Assembly: GCF_009805705.1 (NCBI RefSeq)
Contig: NZ_VSMB01000007.1
Coordinates: 1 to 64,000 of the forward strand
DNA length: 64,000 nucleotides
Source: Ruania rhizosphaerae
GTDB taxonomy: Bacteria; Actinomycetota; Actinomycetes; Actinomycetales; Beutenbergiaceae
Direction of reading: 5' to 3'
Positions 18,766-27,022 of this stretch are shown piece after piece. How positions within the stretch are numbered: position 1 is the stretch's first letter; every line of letters starts with the position of its first letter. The position numbers and the translations under genes are program-made. The notes under the pieces are model-generated. The model worked only from the letters and a program-made list of their open reading frames with translations. It made no database searches and was not told where the DNA came from.

Positions 18766-20031
18766 GTGAAGATCCTTCTCATCGGCTCCGGTGCCCGTGA
18801 ACACGCCCTCGCCCGCTCGCTCGCGGCCGACCCACTGACGACGTCGCTGGTGGTGGCCCCCGGTAACCCCGGCACGGCGCGGATCGCGGCGAACGTGACC
18901 AATACCGACGTCGATGCGAACTCGCCGGACGCCGTCGCGGCATTGGCGCAGGAGTTGCAGGCCGACCTGGTGGTCGTCGGCCCCGAGGCGCCTCTGGTGG
19001 CAGGGGTGGCCGACGCCGTCCGTGCAGCGGGCATCCCCGTCTTCGGGCCGAACGGGGACGCCGCCACACTCGAGGGGTCGAAGGCGTTCGCCAAAGACGT
19101 GATGGCTGCGGCGAACGTGCCCACCGCGATGGCGCACGTGTGCCGCACGATGGACGAGGTGACCGAGGCACTGGATGCCTTCGGCCCGCCCTACGTCGTC
19201 AAGGACGATGGCCTCGCTGCCGGCAAGGGTGTGGTGGTGACCGAGGACCGGCAGGCGGCACTCGATCACGCGGCCGCGTGTGTGAACCGCGATCGGCGCT
19301 CCAGCGTGGTCATCGAGGAGTACCTCGACGGCCCGGAGATCTCGCTGTTCTGCCTCGCCGACGGCGAACGCGTGGTCCCGCTCGCCCCAGCGCAGGACTT
19401 CAAGAGGCTCGCTGACGGCGATGCGGGCCCGAACACCGGTGGCATGGGCGCCTACTCGCCGCTGCCGTGGGCGCCCGAGGGTCTCGTCGACGACGTGGTC
19501 GAGCGGGTGGCGCTGCCGACGGTGCAGGAGCTGGCGCGGCGCGGCACCCCCTTCGTCGGCCTGCTGTACTGCGGCCTGGCACTGACCTCTCGCGGGTTGC
19601 GAGTGGTGGAGTTCAACGCGCGCTTCGGCGACCCGGAGACGCAGGTGGTGCTCGCCCGGCTGGAGTCCTCCCTCGCCGCCGCCCTGCACGCTGCCGCGAC
19701 CGGAACCCTTGACCAGCTGCCGGACCTGCGCTGGACCTCCGATGCCGCCGTCACCGTGGTGCTGGCTGCGTCCGGGTATCCCGGGCAGGTGCGCCAGGGC
19801 GACGTGATCACCGGGGTCGAAGCCGCCGAGGATCTGCCGGGCGTGCATGTCTTGCACGCCGGTACGGCCACCGACGACGGCGGAGCGCTGGTGGCCGCCG
19901 GAGGTCGCGTCCTCTCCGTGGTCGGGCTGGGAGAGGACATCGCGGCCGCACGCAGCGCCGCCTACGCCGGGGTGGAGCGGATCAGCCTCGACGGCGGCCA
20001 GTTCCGGACGGATATCGCCGCTCAGGTCTGA
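18766..20031 (+). CDS. purD: Phosphoribosylamine-glycine ligase
   Basis: A 421-residue ATP-grasp enzyme that joins phosphoribosylamine and glycine, step 2 of purine synthesis. N-terminal MKILLIGSGAREHAL is the family start. GPEAPLVAG, the ATP-binding KDDGLAAGKGV and the metal site RFGDPETQ are all present. Length is normal and no AIRS or GART domain is fused. It is read from a leaderless promoter and is not part of the purC-purSQ operon, which lies on the other strand. Confidence 0.97.
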   Translation: MKILLIGSGAREHALARSLAADPLTTSLVVAPGNPGTARIAANVTNTDVDANSPDAVAALAQELQADLVVVGPEAPLVAGVADAVRAAGIPVFGPNGDAATLEGSKAFAKDVMAAANVPTAMAHVCRTMDEVTEALDAFGPPYVVKDDGLAAGKGVVVTEDRQAALDHAAACVNRDRRSSVVIEEYLDGPEISLFCLADGERVVPLAPAQDFKRLADGDAGPNTGGMGAYSPLPWAPEGLVDDVVERVALPTVQELARRGTPFVGLLYCGLALTSRGLRVVEFNARFGDPETQVVLARLESSLAAALHAAATGTLDQLPDLRWTSDAAVTVVLAASGYPGQVRQGDVITGVEAAEDLPGVHVLHAGTATDDGGALVAAGGRVLSVVGLGEDIAAARSAAYAGVERISLDGGQFRTDIAAQV

Positions 20032-20065
20032 CCGGGTCGTCTGACCGGTCCGCTGCCCGGGATTC

Positions 20066-21001
20066 TCAGGCCATCCGGGCGAACACGGCCGTAGTGCGCG
20101 CCGGCTCGAATCCGACTGAGGCGTAGAGAGCCCCGGCGCCCTGCGGGTTGGCGGAGTCCACATCCAACTCGACCACATCGAACTCGCCGGACTCGACTGC
20201 GGCGGCCAGCGTGGCGTTGAGAACGGCCCGGGCCAGCCCCTGGCCCCGGGCGGCCTCCCGCGTGCCCACCAGGCCGATGTAGAGCTCGCGGTCCACCCAC
20301 TGCTGGGTCATCGCGTACGCCTGCACCTCACCACCTGCCACCGCCACCCGGGAGTACGCCGGACGGAAGGGGCGGCCCTGCACGAACTCCTGCCAGTGCT
20401 CGGCAGTGGTCGGACCGCTGCCCCAGTGGCTGGCGAAGGCGTCGTTGTGGGCCAGGCGCGTGGCCTCGCTCAGCTCGGCCGTGAACGGCACCACCCGCGG
20501 GTCCGCATCCGCGAGGTCGGCACCCAGCAGCGGCCTCTTCATCGCGGTGAAGTAGCGTACCGGCTCGTATCCGCGTTCGGTCAGCAACGGCCGCACCGGG
20601 TCGGTCTCCAGTCCGCCACCCGAGCGCAGCTGGACCGGTGCTCCAGGGTGCCGCTCGCGGGCGAGGGCGATGCCGCGCGGCTCCATCCGGTCGAACATCT
20701 CGGTGGCGATGCCGCGGCCCCGGTAGTCCGGGTGGACTCCACCACCGATCGACACCCGGGCCCACCCTTCGGCGTGCGTGAGTGAGTTCGGGACGCGCAG
20801 CTGGGCATAGGCGACGAGTGCCTCCCCGTCCCACACGGCGAGCGAGTCCGTCTCCGGGGTGAACCCGTGCTCGGTCAATTCCTCGGCGAGGTCCTCGGCA
20901 TCGTAGAACTCCTCGGTGCCGTCCACGCGCGCGAGCAGGTTCGTCAGCGCGGACCAGTCCTCGACCGCGCTCTCATCCAGTGTTGCCCACCGCAATGCCA
21001 T
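20066..21001 (-). CDS. Tandem GNAT N-acetyltransferase
   Basis: A 311-residue protein with two GNAT domains. The first has the acetyl-CoA loop HPDYRGRGIATEM near residue 95, the second REAARGQGLARAVLN near residue 250. The double-GNAT build and length recall mycothiol synthase MshD. Several other actinobacterial acetyltransferases have the same shape, so the substrate is left open. ATG 21001 starts at the first beta strand. It converges with purD. Confidence 0.85.
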   Translation of the reverse strand: MALRWATLDESAVEDWSALTNLLARVDGTEEFYDAEDLAEELTEHGFTPETDSLAVWDGEALVAYAQLRVPNSLTHAEGWARVSIGGGVHPDYRGRGIATEMFDRMEPRGIALARERHPGAPVQLRSGGGLETDPVRPLLTERGYEPVRYFTAMKRPLLGADLADADPRVVPFTAELSEATRLAHNDAFASHWGSGPTTAEHWQEFVQGRPFRPAYSRVAVAGGEVQAYAMTQQWVDRELYIGLVGTREAARGQGLARAVLNATLAAAVESGEFDVVELDVDSANPQGAGALYASVGFEPARTTAVFARMA

Positions 21002-21053
21002 CCCATGTCCTTCTCTCGTAGGGCTCCACCCTTGCCGACGGCGGCCGCTCACC

Positions 21054-22229
21054 TCAAGCGGAATTCGTCTCCTCGGCCTCAGGCTGCTCGGGGTTCGCCT
21101 TGGTGGCCTTGGCGGTCCGGCTGGCCCCGGTTGCCGCAGAAGCCGTGGTGTCGTTCTGGTTCAACGCCCGCTTCGCCTGCGTATCGGTCACTAGGAAGGC
21201 GTTGATCCACCGCGCCTCCGGGTGGGCGTCGACGAGTCCGGCCTTGGCGGCCAGTGTGAGCGGCACTGCGAGGATTGCACCCAACGGGCCGACCACCACA
21301 GTCCAGAACGTGAGCGAGAGGAACGAGACCGCGGGGCTCAGGCCCACGGCGTCCCCGACGACCTTCGGTTGGATGATGGTCTGGATGGTGAAGTTCAGCA
21401 CCGAGTACGTCACGATCACGGCGACCATATCGGTGACGCCGCCCTCCAGCAGAGCGATCAGCGCAGGCGGGATCAGACCGATCACGAACCCCACATTCGG
21501 GATGTAGTTGGTCACGAACGCCAGCACACCCCACACCAGAGCCAGTGGCACGCCGATGATCCACAACGCGATCACGTCCAGCGCGGCCACGATGAGACCG
21601 AAGACGGTGCAGACGACCCAGTACTTGCGCACACCCGCGAAGAATGCCCGCAGTGAGGTGGCCAGCTCTGGGCGGCTCGCCGTCAGCAACTGCCAGCGCG
21701 AGCGCACCGACGTGGAATCGATCGCCAGGAAGAACATCACCACCAGGATCACCAGTGCCTGCCCGCCTGCCGAGGTGGTGCCCTGCACCACGGCGCCGAG
21801 CAGATCGGCCACCCGGTTGAGGTCGATCGAGCTCGCGTACTGGGCCAGGGCGGCATCGTCCACGCCGAACTGCTCCAGCCAGTTGAGGGTGTCCAGATAG
21901 ATCATCTGCAGGTCACGGGTGTAGCGGGGCAGCTCCAGAGCGGCCTGCGTGAGGGAGGCGATGGTGGCGATCACGAGTGCGGTCAGCACCACGTACAACC
22001 CCAGCAGCACCAGCACCGCGGCCACGATCCTTGGCGCCCCCGCCCGCTCCAGTAGCCGCTGCAACGGCCGCGCCGAGACGAACAGCGTGAACGCGAAGAA
22101 CGCCGGCGCCACGATCGAAGCCGTGAAGTACAGGCCCACCGCCCCCACGGTCAGGCCGGCGATCACGACGGCGGCGCTCGCCAAAGACGGGCGGAATCTC
22201 GTTGCGCTCGGCTCACCCAAGGTACTCAC
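21054..22229 (-). CDS. AI-2E family transporter
   Basis: A 391-residue membrane protein of the AI-2 exporter (TqsA/PerM) family with about eight hydrophobic segments. Family landmarks are FTLFVSARPLQRLLER early, NYIPNVGFVIGLIPPAL in the middle and QTIIQPKVVGDAVGLSP later. The last 60 residues are soluble, rich in Ala, Thr and Glu. The family includes sodium/proton antiporters as well as AI-2 exporters, so no substrate is assigned. GTG 22229 is used; a GTG at 22259 would overlap rnhA. It probably follows rnhA in one transcript. Confidence 0.85.
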   Translation of the reverse strand: MSTLGEPSATRFRPSLASAAVVIAGLTVGAVGLYFTASIVAPAFFAFTLFVSARPLQRLLERAGAPRIVAAVLVLLGLYVVLTALVIATIASLTQAALELPRYTRDLQMIYLDTLNWLEQFGVDDAALAQYASSIDLNRVADLLGAVVQGTTSAGGQALVILVVMFFLAIDSTSVRSRWQLLTASRPELATSLRAFFAGVRKYWVVCTVFGLIVAALDVIALWIIGVPLALVWGVLAFVTNYIPNVGFVIGLIPPALIALLEGGVTDMVAVIVTYSVLNFTIQTIIQPKVVGDAVGLSPAVSFLSLTFWTVVVGPLGAILAVPLTLAAKAGLVDAHPEARWINAFLVTDTQAKRALNQNDTTASAATGASRTAKATKANPEQPEAEETNSA

Positions 22230-22239
22230 CCCCTCATTC

Positions 22240-22734
22240 TTACCTGTTCCCGGGGACACCCCGGTTGGCGAGCTCGTCGGCGCGTTCGTTCCCCGGGTCT
22301 CCGGAGTGGCCCTTGACCCACACCCACTGCACCGAGTGCCGGGCGACCTGCTCGTCGAGGGCGCGCCACAGGTCCTCGTTCTTGACCGGCTTCTTCGCCG
22401 CCGTCTTCCAGCCGTTCCGCTTCCAGCCGGGTAACCAGGACTTCATCCCGTTCATCACATAGGAGGAGTCCACGTGCAGGGTGACCTCGCAGGAGGTGGT
22501 CAGGGCCTTCAGGCCCTCGATCACCGCGGTCAGCTCCATCCGGTTGTTGGTGGTGGACTCCTCACCGCCGAACAGTTCACGCTCGTGCGGCCCCGAGCGC
22601 ATCCATGCACCCCAGCCACCGGGACCGGGGTTTCCCTTACAGGCCCCGTCGGTCCACATCTGGACGACGGGCTGGTCGGAGGGGTCGCGGGGAGTCGGCC
22701 CGTGCGGAAGGGGAGCCTCGGCCTCAGGGGGCAT
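22240..22734 (-). CDS. rnhA: Ribonuclease HI
   Basis: A 164-residue enzyme that cuts the RNA strand of RNA-DNA hybrids. The four acidic metal ligands are visible: D in [17 protein letters not shown] (D29), E in NNRMELTA, D in HVDSSYV and D in GNERADELA. The flexible-loop histidine in KGHSGD is present. There is no N-terminal hybrid-binding domain. Its ATG overlaps the purQ stop codon (TGATG), so it is coupled to the purine operon. Confidence 0.95.
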   Translation of the reverse strand: MPPEAEAPLPHGPTPRDPSDQPVVQMWTDGACKGNPGPGGWGAWMRSGPHERELFGGEESTTNNRMELTAVIEGLKALTTSCEVTLHVDSSYVMNGMKSWLPGWKRNGWKTAAKKPVKNEDLWRALDEQVARHSVQWVWVKGHSGDPGNERADELANRGVPGNR

Positions 22735-23408
22735 CAGGCGGAGGCGAGCAACGCCGTCAGGGCGGACCGGAAGAAGCCCAGCCCGTCCGTTCCGGGCCCG
22801 AACCCGTCCTCGACGGCGTGCTCCGGGTGCGGCATCAGCCCCACCACGTTGCCGCGGGCGTTGGTGATACCGGCGATGTCGCGGCGGGAGCCGTTCGGGT
22901 TCCCCACGTAGCGGAACACCACCCGCCCCTCGCCTTCGAGCTCGTCAAGAGTGGGCTCGTCGGCGATGAACTGACCGTCCTGGTTCTTCAGCGGGATCAG
23001 GATCTCCTGCCCCTGCGCGAACTGGTTCGACCACGCCGTCTGCGCGTTCTCGACCCGCAGCACCTGGTCGGTGCACAGGAACGTCAACTGGGTGTTCTTC
23101 ACCATCGCCCCGGCGAGCAGGTGCGACTCACACAGGATCTGGAAGCCGTTGCAGATCCCCAGCACCGGCACCCCGGCGTTCGCGGCGTCCACCACGCTGC
23201 CCATAATCGGCGCGAAGCGGGAGATCGCCCCGGCGCGCAGGTAGTCGCCGTAGGAGAAACCGCCCGGCAGCACCACCGCGTCCACCCCGGCAAGAGAGTC
23301 CTCGGCGTGCCAGAGCCGGACCGGCTCGGCACCGGCGAGACGCACCGCACGCGCCGCGTCGCGGTCGTCGAGGCTCCCCGGGAAGGTCACCACACCGATG
23401 CGGGCCAT
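22734..23408 (-). CDS. purQ: FGAM synthase glutaminase subunit
   Basis: A 224-residue class I glutamine amidotransferase that feeds ammonia to PurL. The nucleophile Cys lies in GICNGFQIL and the His-Glu pair in [12 protein letters not shown] 23408 overlaps the purS stop codon. Together with PurS and PurL it forms the three-part FGAM synthase of Gram-positive bacteria. PurL is encoded at 52482, not next door. Confidence 0.96.
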   Translation of the reverse strand: MARIGVVTFPGSLDDRDAARAVRLAGAEPVRLWHAEDSLAGVDAVVLPGGFSYGDYLRAGAISRFAPIMGSVVDAANAGVPVLGICNGFQILCESHLLAGAMVKNTQLTFLCTDQVLRVENAQTAWSNQFAQGQEILIPLKNQDGQFIADEPTLDELEGEGRVVFRYVGNPNGSRRDIAGITNARGNVVGLMPHPEHAVEDGFGPGTDGLGFFRSALTALLASA

Positions 23409-23662
23409 CAGGACTCCCGGGCCCAGTGCACGGAGACGACGTCCTCGATCACGGGGTTGGAGAGCACCTCGCTGGCAGCCTTGCGCGCCTGCTCCAGCAC
23501 CTCCTCGTTCGGCTCCCCCTCGACATCGAGTTCGAAGCGCTTGCCCTGACGGACGGCGGCGAACTCGGTGAATCCGAGTCGGGGAAGGGCACCGGCGACG
23601 GCCTTGCCCTGGGGGTCGAGGATCTCCGGCTTCGGCATGACCTCCACGACGATGCGTGCCAT
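23408..23662 (-). CDS. purS: FGAM synthase subunit PurS
   Basis: An 84-residue protein that bridges PurQ and PurL and helps pass ammonia. [22 protein letters not shown] is close to the family N terminus, and the C-terminal VSVHWARES is short as expected. An AGGAG Shine-Dalgarno precedes ATG 23662. The longer frame to 23695 adds nothing family-like. Confidence 0.94.
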   Translation of the reverse strand: MARIVVEVMPKPEILDPQGKAVAGALPRLGFTEFAAVRQGKRFELDVEGEPNEEVLEQARKAASEVLSNPVIEDVVSVHWARES

Positions 23663-23702
23663 CAGTGCGCAACTCCTCTGCAGGGGGATGAACACGGCGA
23701 TC

Positions 23703-24338
23703 CTACCGGCCGAACGCCGATGCGCTGGTCGCCCCCGGGGTCAGTGCCGCCGCCAGCACGAGGCGCAGCGGGCGTGGTGTGCGATCGGGGCCGAGTGCGT
23801 GTACGAGTTCGGCGGCGTAGGCGATCTTCCGCCCGCCCTGGGTGCCGAGGAATCGGTGCAGCTGTGCGGTCACGTCCCGGTCCCGTTGGGCCGGCTGGCG
23901 GGTGAAGGTGTGGAATGCCTGCAGGTCCCCGGTGCGCTCGAGCACCTTCATCATCCCGGCGGTGCCCAAGGCGCTCAGCAGCTCGTCCTCGAGGTCCTGC
24001 TCGCACACGAAGAACCCCGCGTCCTCCAGTTCCTGCCTGCTCAGGTGCGCTGCGCCGTCGTAGGCTGCCACGGCACGGCTGTAGTAGCGCTCCTCACCCA
24101 CGTCGCACATACCCCCCACGTACGGTCCCTCCCGACGGCGGAGCGCCCCGTCCGTACGTGCCTCACCCGGCGTGCGGGGCGGGCCGACCAGGGCGGCGAG
24201 GGCGCGGCGGATGTTGGTGGCGCCGCCGATGGGGCGGATCTGGACCGAGGCGGCATGCAGGTCGACGTCGAGCAGCTCGGCGAGCGTGTGCAGGGCAGCC
24301 TGGTCGCTACGACCCTCGACCAGCACCACCGACCGCAT
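23703..24338 (-). CDS. Free-standing OLD-type TOPRIM protein
   Basis: A 211-residue protein that looks like the TOPRIM (toprim nucleotidyl transferase/hydrolase) half of OLD-family nucleases without the ABC-type ATPase half. N-terminal VVLVEGRSDQAAL carries the conserved Glu (E8); MCDVGEERYY (D79) and QDLEDELL give further acidic metal ligands. It lies between purC (6 bases away) and purS in one operon. Its role there is unknown: it may be a nuclease or a relic. It is not a known purine gene. Confidence 0.7.
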   Translation of the reverse strand: MRSVVLVEGRSDQAALHTLAELLDVDLHAASVQIRPIGGATNIRRALAALVGPPRTPGEARTDGALRRREGPYVGGMCDVGEERYYSRAVAAYDGAAHLSRQELEDAGFFVCEQDLEDELLSALGTAGMMKVLERTGDLQAFHTFTRQPAQRDRDVTAQLHRFLGTQGGRKIAYAAELVHALGPDRTPRPLRLVLAAALTPGATSASAFGR

Positions 24339-24344
24339 CGTCGA

Positions 24345-25244
24345 TCAGGCGCGGAACGTCCGGCCGGTGAGGCGTTCGTAGGCCTCCACGTACCGGTCCC
24401 GAGTGCGGGCGACGACGTCTTCCGGCAGCGGCGGTGGGGGAGTGTCCGAGGCGCGGTCCCAGCCGGAGCCGGGGGAGGTGAGCCAGTCGCGGACGAACTG
24501 CTTGTCGAAACTGGGCTGGGCCCGGCCGGGCTGCCACTGGTCCGCCGGCCAGTAGCGGGAGGAGTCCGGGGTGAGAACCTCGTCGCCGAGCACGAGGGCG
24601 CCGTCGGGCGTGGTGCCGAACTCGAGCTTGGTGTCGGCCAGGATCACCCCGCGCTCGGCTGCGGTGCGCTCGGCGAAGGAGTAGATCTCCAGGGTGACCT
24701 GGCGCAGGCGGGTGGCGGCGTCGGCACCGATCCGGGCGGCGACCTCGGCGAAGCTGACGTTCTCGTCGTGCTCGCCGACCTCCGCCTTGGTCGCAGGAGT
24801 GAAGATCGGCTCTGGCAGCCGGGAACCGTCCGCGAGGCCGTCGGGCAGCGGGACCCCGCACACGGCACCTCCGGCGCGGTACTCGGCCAGTCCGGACCCG
24901 GTGAGGTAGCCGCGGGCGACGCACTCCACCGGGTACATCTGCAGGCGGCGGCAGATCATGGCCCGGCCGCGGACGGCGTCGGGTACGTCGAGGGAGACGA
25001 CGTGATTGGCCACTAGTGGCTCGAGCTTCTCGAACCACCACAGGCTCAGTGCCGTGAGCACGGCGCCCTTGTCCGGGATCGGCGTGGGCAGCACGTGGTC
25101 GTAGGCGCTGATCCGGTCGCTGGCGACGACGAGGACGAGATCGCCAGCCGAGCTGTCACTGGGCTCGTACAGGTCGCGTACCTTGCCCGAGTAGACGTGC
25201 GTCCAGCCGGGCAGGGTCGGTGGCTGAGTGCTCTGGTCGCTCAC
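24345..25244 (-). CDS. purC: SAICAR synthase
   Basis: A 299-residue enzyme joining CAIR and aspartate with ATP in purine synthesis. GKVRDLYEP near the N terminus and VASDRISAYDHVLP bind ATP; VECVARGYLTGSG and DTKLEFG are family motifs. The length of about 300 residues is the actinobacterial/yeast-like form rather than the short bacterial one. GTG 25244 is chosen because the frame upstream is unlike the family. It appears to head the operon purC-TOPRIM-purS-purQ-rnhA-AI-2E. Confidence 0.95.
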   Translation of the reverse strand: MSDQSTQPPTLPGWTHVYSGKVRDLYEPSDSSAGDLVLVVASDRISAYDHVLPTPIPDKGAVLTALSLWWFEKLEPLVANHVVSLDVPDAVRGRAMICRRLQMYPVECVARGYLTGSGLAEYRAGGAVCGVPLPDGLADGSRLPEPIFTPATKAEVGEHDENVSFAEVAARIGADAATRLRQVTLEIYSFAERTAAERGVILADTKLEFGTTPDGALVLGDEVLTPDSSRYWPADQWQPGRAQPSFDKQFVRDWLTSPGSGWDRASDTPPPPLPEDVVARTRDRYVEAYERLTGRTFRA

Positions 25245-25429
25245 GGGATCAGTGTTCCATGGCGGGCGCGACGCGTGCGGACGTCGCACTGCACCGGGCC
25301 GTCCCGCCGTCGCTCGGGCCGGATGCGACGTGTGCGGACACCATCGACGGCCGACAGCGATCTCGTGCCCGTAGTGGCACGGTGTGGCTGTGAGCCGTCG
25401 GTTCGGTACGCACGTCAGGTCGGACCCGG

Positions 25430-25435
25430 CATAAT
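25430..25435 (+). promoter_or_regulatory. Leaderless -10 element for TNT-domain gene
   Basis: CATAAT, a near-consensus -10 hexamer, ends 8 bases before ATG 25444. No Shine-Dalgarno is seen. Confidence 0.45.
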
Positions 25436-25443
25436 CGGCCCCG

Positions 25444-26574
25444 ATGGACGATCTCGCCACCCACCCGATCGTCGCGCAGGTCGCTGCGGCGCTGCTCGAC
25501 GCCGCCGGTGCGGATGCCGCGGCAGTCCATCTGGAGTGGTCGCAGGCGGGGACGCAGCACTCCGGCCGTGCCTATGCCGTGACCGGCGAGCGCTCACGCT
25601 GGGTCGAGGTCCCAGCCGAGGTGGGACCTGCGCTGCGAGAGCTGCGCGCCGCGACCGCGCAGCCGGGGTCCGGTGCCTGGTTGTCGGTGGTGATCCTCGC
25701 GCGCCGGGGCGCTGGCACCGAGGTGGTCGCGAACTACGACCAGCGCCCGTACTGGAATTCGACGGCAGCCTCGATGCTGGACGCCCCGGCGGGTGCGCCG
25801 GTGCCCGATGACCGGCGATGGGCGGCGGACCTGCGCCGCTTCCCTCGTGGCCGCGAGCACGTACCGGAGTGGCTGACTCCCGACGAGATCGCCGGTGAAG
25901 CAGTCGAGCAGCTACGGCGTGGCCTCGACGGGCGTGGCATCCCGCGGGCGGCGGTGGTGCTGCCCGGAGAACTCGATGACGTACGTGGTGTGGATGAGTC
26001 CGGTGAGGCCCATCTGCCCTTCGAGGGGACCGTCGAGGTGGTGCGTTATGGTGCCCGGCACTACGGCCTGCAGATCGCCGACTACGGTCAGCATGCGCTG
26101 CTGGGCGAGTACTACAGCGAACGCGCGGCGTGCGACGCGGCGTGGGCGTATCTGGCCGCGCCGATGCCGGCTCCGGTACCGATCGGTCAGGCTGAGCTGG
26201 CGGCGCGGGTACAGCACGCGCAGCCGAGCATGGCCGAACTGCACCGCCGCGTGAGGGCAGCCGGGCCGGGCGGCATCGTCACCAATCTCGCCACTGGTGT
26301 GCCCTATGACCGGATCGGCACCGTGGACGGTCTGTACTTCTTCGTCGGCGGTACGTCCTGGGAGCAGCGCTCGCTGCCGCCGTCGGCGCGTGGCCCCGGC
26401 GCCCAGGTGGAGACCTTCGTGGCCACCCGGCCGGTGGAGGTCCAGGCCGAGATCGCCCCAGCGTGGTTCGGGCAGCCCGGTGGGGGACTGCGCTTCCACG
26501 TCGAACTGCCCGCGCGGAGTGTGCGGGAACTGATCCGGTTGGGCGTGCTGCAGCAGGTGGCCGTCACGGGGTAG
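25444..26574 (+). CDS. YezG-like / TNT domain fusion protein
   Basis: A 376-residue protein without a signal peptide. Residues 1-150 resemble YezG/DUF600-type immunity proteins (WLSVVILARRG, VVANYDQRPYWN, RRWAADLRRFP). Residues about 285-375 match the TNT domain, the NAD-glycohydrolase fold of the tuberculosis necrotizing toxin: PYDRIGTVDGLYF, SWEQRSLPP, IAPAWFGQPGGG. Two residues needed in TNT seem changed. The Gln after GGG is Arg (GGGLRF), and the His of the PYHRY segment aligns with Glu. It may thus be an inactive toxin fold or act on something else. No separate immunity gene is seen. Confidence 0.7.
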   Translation: MDDLATHPIVAQVAAALLDAAGADAAAVHLEWSQAGTQHSGRAYAVTGERSRWVEVPAEVGPALRELRAATAQPGSGAWLSVVILARRGAGTEVVANYDQRPYWNSTAASMLDAPAGAPVPDDRRWAADLRRFPRGREHVPEWLTPDEIAGEAVEQLRRGLDGRGIPRAAVVLPGELDDVRGVDESGEAHLPFEGTVEVVRYGARHYGLQIADYGQHALLGEYYSERAACDAAWAYLAAPMPAPVPIGQAELAARVQHAQPSMAELHRRVRAAGPGGIVTNLATGVPYDRIGTVDGLYFFVGGTSWEQRSLPPSARGPGAQVETFVATRPVEVQAEIAPAWFGQPGGGLRFHVELPARSVRELIRLGVLQQVAVTG

Positions 26575-26585
26575 CCCCCGTCGCG

Positions 26586-26660
26586 CTCGAATCCCGCGAC
26601 GGCGTTCGAATCCCGATGCAGGTGCCTCCAACGGGATTCGAACGGGGCGACGGGATTCCA
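26586..26660. repeat. Dispersed palindrome family C, copy 1
   Basis: A nested inverted repeat: inner perfect 12-base arms (26604-26615 with 26632-26643) and outer aatcccg/cgggatt pairing. The arm gttcgaatcccg looks like a tRNA T arm, but no tRNA is present. Together with the 160-bp element and the Zur box it explains most of the 448-base gap 26575-27022; nothing was recognised in 26823-26915. Confidence 0.7.
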
Positions 26661-26662
26661 TA

Positions 26663-26822
26663 GAGGTCGCGCGGATAGGGCTGCCGTCGCGAGCGACGCA
26701 GCCAGTGCGTGCATCGCAAGGCGGAGGAGGGAGGCGTGGCGGAGCCACGTCGAGGCGACGACAACGCAGCGAGGTGCGTGCTGGGCCGACGCGTAGCAGG
26801 CTTCGCCTATCCGTGCGATCTC
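26663..26822. mobile_element. 160-bp element with inverted ends, MITE-like or RNA-like
   Basis: The first 17 bases (gaggtcgcgcggatagg) and the last 17 (cctatccgtgcgatctc) are inverted repeats with 15 of 17 matches. Both mismatches would be G-U pairs in RNA. The interior holds a second palindrome (cgtggcggagccacg, 26735-26749) and regular gaggcg-type spacing. No open frame fits it. It may be a small non-autonomous transposable element or a structured RNA. It stands 94 bases before a Zur box. Confidence 0.45.
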
Positions 26823-26915
26823 TTAGCGAGGTGGCGTGTGGTGCGGATGCGTGCGGGACTCCGCACACCCTCGGCATGGGGACACAGCAGGGGGCAGAAC
26901 TACAGCACACTATGA

Positions 26916-26930
26916 TGAGAATGGTTCTGA
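26916..26930. promoter_or_regulatory. Zur box upstream of aztD-aztC
   Basis: TGAGAATGGTTCTGA, a near-palindrome matching the actinobacterial Zur pattern TGAnAATGATTnTCA. It lies 107 bases before the first lipoprotein gene. A matching box controls the ribosomal genes at 31130. Confidence 0.7.
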
Positions 26931-27022
26931 TTACTGGTACGGTTTCGATCGGTTGCCCGACTCGTCCCACCCCCCCGACCCGGAAAGGAGTGGGCCGCAT
27001 CCCTGACGCGGCCCGATCTCGC

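Noticed and set aside
26604..26615. gttcgaatcccg as the T arm of a tRNA gene or an attachment site.
   Set aside because: No other tRNA arms are near, and the sequence is one arm of a dispersed palindrome. No integrase or integrated element is present.
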